Positions 7,887 through 15,451 of a stretch of DNA of 22,054 nucleotides are shown here, piece after piece. Source of the stretch: Dysgonomonas sp. UBA7710 (GTDB lineage Bacteria > Bacteroidota > Bacteroidia > Bacteroidales > Dysgonomonadaceae); contig NZ_DLFW01000031.1 in NCBI RefSeq assembly GCF_002482385.1, positions 73,378 to 95,431 on the forward strand, read 5' to 3'. The notes beneath the pieces were generated by a model that was not told the origin of the DNA, did not search any database, and saw only the letters and a program-made list of their open reading frames with translations. Both the position numbers and the translations under genes were made by a program. Every line of letters begins with the position of its first letter. Position 1 is the first letter of the stretch.

Positions 7887-9185
7887 ATGAAGTATTACAG
7901 TACGAATAAGAATGCGCCGCAGGTCAGCTTACAAGAAGCGGTAGTCAAAGGGCTGGCTCCTGATAACGGGCTTTATATGCCCGAAACGATAAAAGAATTG
8001 CCCCAACCTTTTTTTGAAAATATAGGCAATATGAGTTTTCAGGAGATAGCATATACGGTTGCCGATGCTTTCTTTGGGGAAGATATAGAGCCGGATACGC
8101 TCAAGAGTATTGTTTATGATACCCTTAACTTCGATACTCCCGTAGTACATGTAAAAGATAATATATACAGCCTTGAGCTTTTTCATGGTCCTACTCTTGC
8201 TTTTAAAGATGTCGGAGGGCGTTTCATGGCCCGTCTGCTCGGCTATTTCATTAAGAAGCAAGGACAGAAAGATGTGAAAGTACTGGTGGCCACATCGGGA
8301 GATACGGGCAGTGCTGTTGCCAATGGTTTTCTGGGTGTGGAAGGTGTCCATGTATATGTTCTCTATCCGAAAGGAAAGGTAAGCCAGATACAGGAATGCC
8401 AGTTCACTACACTGGGGCAGAATATAACAGCGATAGAAATAGACGGGACATTCGATGACTGTCAGGCGCTGGTTAAGGCAGCCTTTCTCGATGAAGAACT
8501 GAACCGGAAGCTGAATCTGACTTCTGCTAATTCCATAAATGTAGCCCGGTTCCTTCCTCAGGCATTCTATTATTTCCATGCTTATGCCCAACTTGCCAAA
8601 CAGGGAAAAGCCGGGAATATAGTATTTTCGGTGCCTAGCGGCAACTTTGGGAATATTACCGCCGGACTGATAGCTAAACGTATGGGATTGCCTGTAAAAC
8701 GTTTTATTGCAGCAAATAACAGCAACGATATTTTCTATAAGTATTTGCAAACCGGAGAGTATAATCCCCGTCCGTCTGTACAAACAATCGCTAATGCGAT
8801 GGATGTAGGGAATCCCAGTAATTTTGTCCGTGTCCTCGACCTTTATGGAAAGTCATTGAATGAGATAAAGAAAGATATCTCGGGAGAATGGTACAATGAT
8901 GCTAATATAAAGAAGATAGTAAAAGATACTTATGGTGAAACAGGGTATTTACTCGATCCTCATGGTGCATGTGGCTATCAGGCGTTGACAGACGAATTAC
9001 GGCCAAATGAAACGGGTATTTTTCTTGAAACAGCTCACCCGGCCAAATTTCTTGAAACAGTAGAAAGCATTACAGGCAGGCAAGTGACTGTCCCTGAAAA
9101 GTTACAGGCTTTTATGAAAGGGAAGAAACGAAGTATCGGTATGAATAAAGAATTTGCCGGTTTTAAGCAATTCTTACTGAAATAA
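7887..9185 (+). CDS. thrC: Threonine synthase
   Basis: A 432-residue PLP enzyme that converts O-phospho-L-homoserine to L-threonine in the cytoplasm. The N-terminus (YYSTNKNAPQVSLQEAV, then GLAPDNGLYMPE) is diagnostic for bacterial ThrC. The PLP lysine is K107 in GPTLAFKDVG, and ATSGDTGSA and SGNFGN supply phosphate- and substrate-binding loops. Length is normal for the non-allosteric type of the enzyme. It has a well-formed promoter and a strong terminator, so it looks monocistronic; thrA and thrB are not adjacent in this window. No attenuator or leader peptide is seen. Confidence 0.96.
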   Translation: MKYYSTNKNAPQVSLQEAVVKGLAPDNGLYMPETIKELPQPFFENIGNMSFQEIAYTVADAFFGEDIEPDTLKSIVYDTLNFDTPVVHVKDNIYSLELFHGPTLAFKDVGGRFMARLLGYFIKKQGQKDVKVLVATSGDTGSAVANGFLGVEGVHVYVLYPKGKVSQIQECQFTTLGQNITAIEIDGTFDDCQALVKAAFLDEELNRKLNLTSANSINVARFLPQAFYYFHAYAQLAKQGKAGNIVFSVPSGNFGNITAGLIAKRMGLPVKRFIAANNSNDIFYKYLQTGEYNPRPSVQTIANAMDVGNPSNFVRVLDLYGKSLNEIKKDISGEWYNDANIKKIVKDTYGETGYLLDPHGACGYQALTDELRPNETGIFLETAHPAKFLETVESITGRQVTVPEKLQAFMKGKKRSIGMNKEFAGFKQFLLK

Positions 9186-9186
9186 A

Positions 9187-9222
9187 AATAATAAAGCCCG
9201 GATTATGCCGGGCTTTATTATT
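9187..9222. terminator. Bidirectional terminator between thrC and the barrel gene
   Basis: A perfect 15-bp stem: AATAATAAAGCCCGG at 9187-9201 pairs with CCGGGCTTTATTATT at 9208-9222 around a 6-nt loop. The GC core flanked by A-rich and T-rich arms works on both strands. It begins 2 nt after the thrC stop and ends 15 nt before the end of the convergent gene. Confidence 0.9.
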
Positions 9223-9236
9223 ATACCAAAGAATAA

Positions 9237-9938
9237 TCAGAACTTATATCCTAAAGTGACATAAGCATTCCGGTTTTTTACTTTCTCGGCTTCCCGTGAT
9301 ATATCATATAATCCAAAGTCATACCTAAAGGAGATATTCACATGCTCATATTCCACACCCAGGCCAATACCAATACCCCAGTCAAATTCACGGAAATGTG
9401 TATCACTGAAAGTCTCTTCTCCCCTTCTCCAGCCATCAATCATTTTCATATAATCATTCAGGCTCATTGTGGTAGTTCCTTCCGGCGTTCTTAAAACAAC
9501 TTCGTCCCCAAGCTCAGTTTGCCCGCTAATGCCGTAGGCTACATAGGGGCCTGCCTGTACCATAAGTCTTGTCTTTTCCGATAAGTCAAATTTATATCCT
9601 ACATGTATAGGCACCTGGAGATAGTTGGCAGATACAGTTGATTCCTTAAAGTTTATACTTGTACTTTCTTTTTCATCTTTATTCAGAAGATCGAATTTAG
9701 TTCCCTTATTGGAAAATTCGATAGCGGAAGAAAGGTACAGGTCACGATTGAGAAAATAGTCGAATGTAAGCCCTCCGGTAAAGGAATGCTTCATTTTGGT
9801 TTTATAAGAATACTCACTAAGATCTGAAAAAACAAACCCGGCTTTGGCCCCGAATAAGAATTTTTTCTCCTGGGCATTAGCAGAGAAGCCTGCAATCAAA
9901 AAAATTGAAGCTAAGGTAATTTTGATAATTTGTCTCAT
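9237..9938 (-). CDS. PorT-like outer-membrane beta-barrel protein
   Basis: A 233-residue protein with a signal peptide of about 22 residues ending in ANAQ, followed by alternating amphipathic strands and a C-terminal phenylalanine (GYKF), as expected for a small outer-membrane barrel. It resembles the outer membrane beta-barrel family PF13568, often annotated as PorT family. Strands such as FLFGAKAGFVFSD, YLQVPIHVGYKF and FDWGIGIGLGVEYEHVNISF are typical. A long middle loop (about 140-175) is charged and may face outside. This family is widespread in Bacteroidota and membership does not imply the secretion role of true PorT. No partner gene is adjacent. It is convergent with thrC across a shared terminator. 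Confidence 0.85.
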   Translation of the reverse strand: MRQIIKITLASIFLIAGFSANAQEKKFLFGAKAGFVFSDLSEYSYKTKMKHSFTGGLTFDYFLNRDLYLSSAIEFSNKGTKFDLLNKDEKESTSINFKESTVSANYLQVPIHVGYKFDLSEKTRLMVQAGPYVAYGISGQTELGDEVVLRTPEGTTTMSLNDYMKMIDGWRRGEETFSDTHFREFDWGIGIGLGVEYEHVNISFRYDFGLYDISREAEKVKNRNAYVTLGYKF

Positions 9939-9990
9939 AAAAATACTTTGGTTAAGATAATGTAGTTTATATTAAGCTGTCTAGTTGAAA

Positions 9991-9998
9991 CAAAGATA
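9991..9998 (-). promoter_or_regulatory. -7 promoter element TATCTTTG for the barrel gene
   Basis: On the minus strand 9998-9991 reads TATCTTTG, matching TAnnTTTG, 52 nt upstream of the ATG at 9938. No -33 element is clear. Confidence 0.5.
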
Positions 9999-10045
9999 TA
10001 TAAATTATTTGTTCCTGTATAAATAAAAACGATTTTTATAATCTG

Positions 10046-10072
10046 GTTATTTCGCCCTACGGGCGAAATAAC
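10046..10072 (-). terminator. Hairpin after purF, probable terminator
   Basis: GTTATTTCGCCC at 10046-10057 pairs perfectly with GGGCGAAATAAC at 10061-10072, a 12-bp stem with a 3-nt loop. It lies 15 nt past the purF stop codon. A clean T-run is missing after the stem on the minus strand, though the DNA beyond is AT-rich, so terminator function is likely but not certain. Confidence 0.65.
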
Positions 10073-10087
10073 TCCTCACAAACAAAA

Positions 10088-11983
10088 TCAATACGACCTT
10101 TTGTCTATTCCTTCTATATAGTTCAGGAATGCAGTATTTACCATCCTGTTACCTCCCGGAGTGGGGTAATTCCCTGAAAAATACCAATCCCCTTTATGAT
10201 CAGGGCTGGCTTTATGGAGATCTTCAATTGTTTGGAACACAATTTCTATTTTCGCCTGTGTCCCTTTTGGCGTGAGCATTTCGGCCATTTTAGCCGATAT
10301 TTCTTCGTTAGAGAACGGCGCATAGATTTCTTTTACGTAATTCGCGATCTCTTCTTTCGGTTTATTCTTTTGTGCAAGTGATTTACGGTATACATCATCT
10401 ATAACCGATTGCATTCCCCTCTCTTTTAGTAATTCGATAGCGGCCCTGAATGCGGCAAACTCGCTCATGCGCGACATATCTATTCCATAGCAGTCGGGGT
10501 AACGGATTTGCGGGGATGAGGATACGATAACTATCTTTTTGGGATGCAGACGGTCCAGTATCTTTATGATACTTTGTTTCAGGGTTGTTCCCCGTACTAT
10601 GCTATCATCTATCACGACCAGATTATCTTCATATGGACGAACCGAATCGTATGTTATATCATAGACGTGAGCAGCCAGATCATCACGGCTGCCATCCTGT
10701 GCGATAAAAGTCCGTAACTTGATGTCTTTGATAACGACCTTTTCGGTGCGTACGCGCATAGATAATATCCTTTGCAGTTCTTCTTCGGAAATGGATGATC
10801 CCTTCTCTGTAATTTTCTTTAGCTTTACATCATTCATATGCTTGTTCAGAGCTTCTGTCATTCCGAAGAATGCAACTTCCGCCGTATTGGGTATGAATGA
10901 GAAAACCGTGTGTTGTATATCGTTATCTATTGCCTTCAGAATAGGAGGAAGAAGAAGTTTTCCGAGATTTTTTCGTTCATTGTATATATCCGCATCCGAA
11001 CCTCGGGAGAAATAAATCCGTTCGAACGAGCAAGGGGAAACATTCCGTGGTTCCTGTATCTGTGAAAATAATACCTGCCCACTCTTTTTGATTATGATTG
11101 CCTGTCCGGGATCAAGTTCCTTTACTTCGGCTACATCGAGATTGAGGGCAGTCTGGATTACAGGACGTTCAGATGCTACCACTACAATTTCATCATCGTG
11201 GTAGTAGAAAGCCGGACGTATGCCGGAAGGATCTCTATATACAAATCCGTCACCACATCCGATAATTCCGCCAATGGTATATCCTCCGTCCCAGTTCTCA
11301 CTGGCTTTATTGAGCATGAAGTGTATATCAAGGTTTTTTTCTATCAGGTCGTTCAAGTCTTCCCCTTTTACTTTGCGGTCTTTACCAAATTTATCATATT
11401 GGAATTGAACCTCCCTGTCGAGATGATGCCCGAGGGATTCGAGAAGAACGAACGTGTCGGCGTAATCACGCGGGTGTTGTCCTTCAGCCACCAGTGCTGC
11501 GAACAGTTCATCGACATTAGTCATGTTGAAGTTTCCTGCCAATGCGAGATTTCTCGACCGCCAGTTGCTGCGGCGCAGAAAGGGATGTACATATGAGATA
11601 CCGCTCTTGCCCGTTGTACTGTAACGTAAATGCCCTAAAAATAATTCACCTGCAAATGGCAGGTATTGGCTGGCATATGCAGGATCATTTAATTTTTCGC
11701 GGGATGTTTTTTCGTAATTTTTATAGACATTCGAGAAGATTTCCGATATGGCACCTGAGCCTGTGGCTCTTTCCCTGAATATAAATTCACTCCCCGGAGG
11801 CGAGTCTAATTTTACTACAGCCAGTCCTGCGCCTTCCTGCCCGCGATTGTGCTGTTTCTCCATCAGCAGATACAGCTTATTCAGTCCGTATTGCCATGTC
11901 CCGTACTTCTTTTGATAGTAGTCAAGCGGCTTTAGCAAGCGTATCATTACGATACCGCATTCGTGCTTCAAAGGCTCTGTCAT
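10088..11983 (-). CDS. purF: Amidophosphoribosyltransferase, long form
   Basis: A 631-residue class II glutamine amidotransferase fused to a phosphoribosyltransferase. It would catalyse the first step of purine synthesis, PRPP + glutamine to 5-phosphoribosylamine. The N-terminal nucleophile is C9 in HECGIVMI, with a short propeptide expected to be removed. QHNRGQEGAGLA and the GHLRYSTTG motif complete the glutaminase site. The PRPP loop VVIDDSIVRGTT sits at about residues 453-466. It is about 150 residues longer than the E. coli enzyme (about 500). This long form is familiar in Bacteroidota, some of which also carry a standard-length paralogue, so a specialised role cannot be excluded. It appears monocistronic. 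Confidence 0.88.
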   Translation of the reverse strand: MTEPLKHECGIVMIRLLKPLDYYQKKYGTWQYGLNKLYLLMEKQHNRGQEGAGLAVVKLDSPPGSEFIFRERATGSGAISEIFSNVYKNYEKTSREKLNDPAYASQYLPFAGELFLGHLRYSTTGKSGISYVHPFLRRSNWRSRNLALAGNFNMTNVDELFAALVAEGQHPRDYADTFVLLESLGHHLDREVQFQYDKFGKDRKVKGEDLNDLIEKNLDIHFMLNKASENWDGGYTIGGIIGCGDGFVYRDPSGIRPAFYYHDDEIVVVASERPVIQTALNLDVAEVKELDPGQAIIIKKSGQVLFSQIQEPRNVSPCSFERIYFSRGSDADIYNERKNLGKLLLPPILKAIDNDIQHTVFSFIPNTAEVAFFGMTEALNKHMNDVKLKKITEKGSSISEEELQRILSMRVRTEKVVIKDIKLRTFIAQDGSRDDLAAHVYDITYDSVRPYEDNLVVIDDSIVRGTTLKQSIIKILDRLHPKKIVIVSSSPQIRYPDCYGIDMSRMSEFAAFRAAIELLKERGMQSVIDDVYRKSLAQKNKPKEEIANYVKEIYAPFSNEEISAKMAEMLTPKGTQAKIEIVFQTIEDLHKASPDHKGDWYFSGNYPTPGGNRMVNTAFLNYIEGIDKRSY

Positions 11984-12041
11984 ATAAAAATCTCCTTCTG
12001 TTGAGAATTTATTGAGAATAGTTATTCTTTTTTTGAGGTTA

Positions 12042-12049
12042 CAAAGATA
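12042..12049 (-). promoter_or_regulatory. -7 promoter element TATCTTTG for purF
   Basis: Minus-strand 12049-12042 reads TATCTTTG, an exact TAnnTTTG match, 58 nt before the purF ATG at 11983. No convincing -33 element. No purine-riboswitch-like fold was recognised in the leader. Confidence 0.5.
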
Positions 12050-12162
12050 ATATGATTTTTTCTGTAATCCTAAAATATTATAGCTGCAAAAAGGGTATTA
12101 ACAATAAGCAACAGAAGTCGCAGACAGATAGCAAATGTGGAAAAGAATAAACAAGCATATAA

Positions 12163-12176
12163 CTATCAGCTGATAG
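12163..12176. repeat. 14-bp perfect palindrome CTATCAGCTGATAG
   Basis: The sequence equals its own reverse complement. It lies about 115 nt upstream of the purF -7 box and 136 nt past the pseudophosphatase stop. It may be a protein-binding site or chance; no T-run makes it a good terminator. Confidence 0.5.
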
Positions 12177-12311
12177 CCATCCGTTTTTTTAGTAGTACAA
12201 AGCCCCTTTCCGGGGATTAGGGAGCCTTTAAGAGAAAAAGGTATTAACGGGAAACTTCTAAACACTAAGTAACTAGGAGTAACACAGAGTTCTTTGAAAA
12301 TTGTCTCCCGG

Positions 12312-13373
12312 TCAATGCAGCAATATCGCTTTCAGCTTTTTCTTTTTTTCCGGGGTAATCTTCAATTTGTTAAGCATATAATCGTCTACCGAACCACTCA
12401 TTTCCCTGATGCATGATATTCCGTATTTCAGGTACGCAAGGTCTGTTTTGGTAAGCATAGTCAATGCTTCCTGCCGCGATTCGGTCAGACTGTCAGCATC
12501 TTTTACCAGCTTTGTACGGTCTATTCCTATCCCCGACCACATATAATCCTCCTCTATCACATCCAGAGGGACATCGAGTGCACGCAGAAGAAAGTAAGTG
12601 GCTAAACCACTCTGATCCTTACCCAAATAACAATTATACGCTATCGGATAATTATTTTCGTCGCAAAGGTAGTCGAAAAACCGTGCGTAATCATCTGCAA
12701 AGTTAACAATCATATCTTTATAAGTATCCTGGGTATATATAACAGCATCGCCACGAAGGAATTTCCCGTCCATTACTTTCTGCGAAATTGAACTGTATCC
12801 TTTTTCCGAAATCGGGATGCGCACATTGTTCGCGCTTTTGAAACGGTCTATATACGGTCTTTTCACATCTTCGGACCGTAAATCGATAACAGTCTTTATT
12901 CCCAGAGTGCTCAACTCGATACTATCATGAGTAGTCATACGGAAAAAACTGCCTGAACGAAACAGCTTACCCCAACGAACAGTCCGGTTGTCGTTTGTTA
13001 TATATCCGCCTATATCTCTGAAATTCTGGATACTATCCATTTCGAAAAAGCGGTTTGTGATGATATTGGACATAGTCCCCCCAATCTTTATCCGGAAGTA
13101 TTTGCGCTTTTCTACCGAGTCGGAAGTATTGTCTATTATCGCTATATAGTCATTTGACTTTACAGTGAAAGAAGGGGTTGAAGGGAAAACGCTATCATTG
13201 TCCGACACGAATATTTCGGCCGGAACATTATCCGTTTCCGGATACAGCTCCCATTTTAATATATAATTACCTTTGGCATCTCTTTCACATAAGGCTATGA
13301 CCGTAGGCTTGGAGGTACAGCTGTACAAGGTAACTAATAATAATACAACACAGGTAAATAGTTTTAATTTCAT
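12312..13373 (-). CDS. Tyrosine-phosphatase-fold lipoprotein, probable pseudophosphatase
   Basis: A 353-residue lipoprotein: the signal peptide ends in the lipobox LYSC with C19 as the lipidated residue. Residues about 20-115 form a beta-rich domain, followed by a Y_phosphatase3-type tyrosine phosphatase domain. The family motif NFRDIGGY and the WGKLFRS segment are present. The catalytic P-loop, normally HCxxGKDR, reads NCYLGKDQ here. C248 is kept, but the preceding His is Asn and the phosphate-binding Arg is Q254. Loss of that arginine normally abolishes activity, so this is probably a phosphate- or ligand-binding pseudoenzyme, or one with altered chemistry. It is homologous along its length to the active-looking protein encoded divergently at 13639. 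The frame is intact with no sign of decay. Confidence 0.8.
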   Translation of the reverse strand: MKLKLFTCVVLLLVTLYSCTSKPTVIALCERDAKGNYILKWELYPETDNVPAEIFVSDNDSVFPSTPSFTVKSNDYIAIIDNTSDSVEKRKYFRIKIGGTMSNIITNRFFEMDSIQNFRDIGGYITNDNRTVRWGKLFRSGSFFRMTTHDSIELSTLGIKTVIDLRSEDVKRPYIDRFKSANNVRIPISEKGYSSISQKVMDGKFLRGDAVIYTQDTYKDMIVNFADDYARFFDYLCDENNYPIAYNCYLGKDQSGLATYFLLRALDVPLDVIEEDYMWSGIGIDRTKLVKDADSLTESRQEALTMLTKTDLAYLKYGISCIREMSGSVDDYMLNKLKITPEKKKKLKAILLH

Positions 13374-13495
13374 GTCACAAGCAATCTTTTAGTTAAGGCC
13401 CCTGACCTCTTATTACTTTAGTATCTCTTTAAAACATATGTCAGATAACGATATTATACAAGGTTTTCACCCCCGGTAAAGGGCAGTGCTTATAG

Positions 13496-13526
13496 CAAAG
13501 ATACATTAGTCTGATGTGTTTTTCAA
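13496..13526 (-). promoter_or_regulatory. Promoter of the pseudophosphatase gene: TTG - 20 nt - TATCTTTG
   Basis: On the minus strand TTG at 13526-13524 is followed after 20 nt by TATCTTTG at 13503-13496. Both elements match the Bacteroidota consensus. The box is 122 nt from the ATG at 13373, giving a leader of about 115 nt. Confidence 0.6.
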
Positions 13527-13615
13527 TAGACTGCAGTCTTTTTGCGAAGATTTACCTTTTTTTTACACTTCAATCTGATTTAACTCTATGATAGGAAATA
13601 TATCAACTAATTCCG

Positions 13616-13623
13616 TATATTTG
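13616..13623 (+). promoter_or_regulatory. -7 promoter element TATATTTG for the active phosphatase gene
   Basis: TATATTTG matches TAnnTTTG and ends 15 nt before the ATG at 13639. It lies inside the frame that would open from an earlier ATG at 13588, which argues for the later start. No clear -33 element is present. Confidence 0.5.
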
Positions 13624-13638
13624 TCATGTATTAATAAT

Positions 13639-14646
13639 ATGGTAAAAGAAGAGGTAAATAATTATCGGGAAAGGACATCTCTGTTAACAATGGATAAAGC
13701 CATTCTAAAAGCTTATATAATACGGGAGAAATATACAAAGGAGGCAAGCTTAAGGCTCGAAGCCCAAGGTAACTGGTCTTTGTATGCGGGCAGTTCTGTG
13801 GATACAATCAACAGAGCTACTCCTATATTGACGGGTAATGGAAGCGGAAGTTTTTTCCTCAGCGTTAGCACGTATAGCCGCATTTATTTTGAACTGGTTT
13901 GCGGTGCTGAACGGCTGCTCCTCACCGAAAGACACCTCCCTATGGCAGGAGGGTACAATTTCAGGGATTTGGGCGGTTTCAGAACAACAGACGGGCGATA
14001 TACAAAATGGGGTAAACTTTTCAGGGCCGACGAATTATCCAACCTTACCGCCGACGATCTGAAATATCTCTCGAGCATACCGATCACATCTGTGATAGAC
14101 TTCAGGGCACAAAGCGAAGCCCGCCGCTCACCCGACAAACTACCTCCTACTGTCCATTTCACCTATCCTATAGCCATCACACCGGGCAATCTCAGTTCGG
14201 AAGGGATTCAGGCCAATATGCTAAAAACGAACATCGACTCTCACATGAAGCATATGAATCGCCTCTTGGTGAGCAACCCGGCATGCGTAAGAGCCTTCCG
14301 TATATTTTTTGCTATCGTACAGAATAATCTCAGTGCCCCTCTCATCTTCCATTGCTCTGCCGGAAAAGACAGGGCGGGTATGGCTACGGCACTGGTATTG
14401 TTTGCCCTGGGAGTAGATGAAGCAACAGTTATGGACGATTATCTGATGTCGAAAATTTATCTGAGCGATAAATACGATGCTTTCATCGCAAAATATCCAC
14501 GGGCAGAATCAATATTCACTGTAAAGCGTATGTTCCTGCAAGCCGGCATAAATCAGATAAAGAGAGACCATGGCAGTATAATGAATTTCCTTACCAAAGA
14601 GTTGAAAGTAGATGTAGTGAGAATGAGAAGACTATATCTGGAATAA
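13639..14646 (+). CDS. Tyrosine-protein phosphatase (Y_phosphatase3 family), catalytically intact
   Basis: A protein-tyrosine-phosphatase-fold enzyme of 335 residues from the ATG at 13639; an in-frame ATG at 13588 would give 352. The later start is preferred because a -7 box (13616-13623) lies between the two. The N-terminal 100 or so residues form a beta-rich domain like that of the divergent homologue. NFRDLGGF and KWGKLFRADEL follow, then the complete catalytic loop HCSAGKDRAG with nucleophile C239 and phosphate-binding R245. Family members act on phosphotyrosine or sometimes phosphoinositides; the substrate here is unknown. Neither start gives a signal peptide, so the protein looks cytoplasmic, in contrast to its lipoprotein relative. 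A role in dephosphorylating tyrosine kinases of polysaccharide export is possible, but nothing nearby shows it. Confidence 0.85.
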   Translation: MVKEEVNNYRERTSLLTMDKAILKAYIIREKYTKEASLRLEAQGNWSLYAGSSVDTINRATPILTGNGSGSFFLSVSTYSRIYFELVCGAERLLLTERHLPMAGGYNFRDLGGFRTTDGRYTKWGKLFRADELSNLTADDLKYLSSIPITSVIDFRAQSEARRSPDKLPPTVHFTYPIAITPGNLSSEGIQANMLKTNIDSHMKHMNRLLVSNPACVRAFRIFFAIVQNNLSAPLIFHCSAGKDRAGMATALVLFALGVDEATVMDDYLMSKIYLSDKYDAFIAKYPRAESIFTVKRMFLQAGINQIKRDHGSIMNFLTKELKVDVVRMRRLYLE

Positions 14647-14773
14647 TAAAAACCGAATGAGTATCAACTCATTATAAAATATCATGATTCACTGAAACAA
14701 AAGCGGTACTTTTATTGTTTATTTATTGTACATCGTACAGATCAGGCTAAAAATCTATTATAGATAAAATCAA

Positions 14774-14803
14774 TATTAACATTTACACATTCAATTGTTA
14801 ATA
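14774..14803. promoter_or_regulatory. Inverted repeat upstream of the Dps-like gene, candidate operator
   Basis: TATTAACA at 14774-14781 and TGTTAATA at 14796-14803 are perfect inverted copies separated by 14 nt. The right arm abuts the -33 element of the Dps-like promoter (TTG at 14805). This is a natural place for an activator or repressor to bind. The regulator cannot be named from the site. Confidence 0.45.
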
Positions 14804-14804
14804 C

Positions 14805-14835
14805 TTGGATTTGAAAATCGCAACCATTATCTTTG
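14805..14835 (+). promoter_or_regulatory. Promoter of the Dps-like gene: TTG - 20 nt - TATCTTTG
   Basis: TTG at 14805-14807 and TATCTTTG at 14828-14835 are separated by 20 nt, matching the Bacteroidota consensus. The -7 box ends 39 nt before the ATG at 14875; the leader is very AT-rich. Confidence 0.65.
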
Positions 14836-14874
14836 TCTATATAGAAACAACATAAATAAATAAATTTTATAATT

Positions 14875-15279
14875 ATGAGCACATCTACATTAAAAGAAAA
14901 GAAAGCTGCATCAGTAAATGCAGAAATCGGAACATTTTTAGGTAAAGTATTCGCTTTTAACAGCAGTTTGAAACTTCACCACTGGCATATAACCGGTAAA
15001 GGCAGTTATGCAGCGCACATCGCACTCGATCAGGCTATCGGCGACCTATTAGATACAACAGACCGTCTGGTAGAAACTTCCTATGCAGTAAAAGGAGATC
15101 TGGATATCGTAATTCCTGAAACAAAGAATCCTACAAACATTGTAAAACATGCCGAGGACTTCTTTAAATATACAGAAAGCCAAAGGGAATTATTCGCTGA
15201 AGCTTTCACTCAGGCAATCATTGACGACTATCAGGAAGCAATCCAACAATTACTGTACCGTCTGAAAAGACTACAATAA
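14875..15279 (+). CDS. Small Dps-like ferritin-family protein
   Basis: A 134-residue helical protein. The pattern around HHWHITG, AAHIALDQ and TTDRLVET aligns with the Dps ferroxidase site. H36, H48, D52, D63 and E67 have the same spacing as E. coli Dps H51, H63, D67, D78 and E82. It is about 20-30 residues shorter than standard Dps. I believe such proteins are annotated in Bacteroidota as DUF5856, but I recall this from memory. Family knowledge suggests a cage that oxidises ferrous iron with peroxide and protects DNA; DNA binding would depend on the lysine-containing N-terminal tail (LKEKKA). It has its own promoter, a candidate operator and a terminator, so it is probably monocistronic. Confidence 0.75.
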   Translation: MSTSTLKEKKAASVNAEIGTFLGKVFAFNSSLKLHHWHITGKGSYAAHIALDQAIGDLLDTTDRLVETSYAVKGDLDIVIPETKNPTNIVKHAEDFFKYTESQRELFAEAFTQAIIDDYQEAIQQLLYRLKRLQ

Positions 15280-15314
15280 TTAGAAGAACTGATACAAGAA
15301 AATAAGGAACAGTT

Positions 15315-15350
15315 GAACAGGGATTATCTATTGATCCCTGTTCTTATTTT
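15315..15350 (+). terminator. Intrinsic terminator of the Dps-like gene
   Basis: GAACAGGGAT at 15315-15324 pairs with ATCCCTGTTC at 15334-15343 around a 9-nt loop, followed by TTATTTT. It lies 36 nt after the stop codon. Confidence 0.85.
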
Positions 15351-15411
15351 GAATAGCTATACAATCACTCTTACAAGGTTATTAAAAGCGACTTTGAATA
15401 ATAAAAATTTA

Positions 15412-15419
15412 TATCTTTG
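15412..15419 (+). promoter_or_regulatory. -7 promoter element TATCTTTG for the fhs operon
   Basis: TATCTTTG lies 32 nt before the fhs ATG. A TTTG at 15393-15396 is only 15 nt upstream, short of the usual 19-21, so the -33 element is doubtful. Confidence 0.55.
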
Positions 15420-15451
15420 TGCTCCCAACGGAAAATACACAGTAACAAAGA

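Larger units (their letters stand above)
11984..12311. other. Intergenic region between the pseudophosphatase gene and purF
   Basis: This 328-nt spacer, with minus-strand genes on both sides, has no credible gene. It contains the purF -7 box (12042-12049), a 14-bp perfect palindrome (12163-12176) and a weak CCCC/GGGG hairpin near 12205-12217 that could help end the upstream transcript. Nothing else stands out. Confidence 0.6.

Noticed and set aside
7929..8783. A 284-codon minus-strand open frame inside thrC
   Set aside because: Shadow of thrC; no family features and no promoter.
10021..10040. AT-only inverted repeat (ATAAAAA/TTTTTAT) near the purF terminator
   Set aside because: Made only of A/T arms of 7 bp; likely chance in this AT-rich stretch.
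13588..13638. Upstream ATG that would extend the active phosphatase by 17 residues
   Set aside because: A -7 box lies at 13616-13623 inside the extension and the added residues form no signal peptide or conserved segment.
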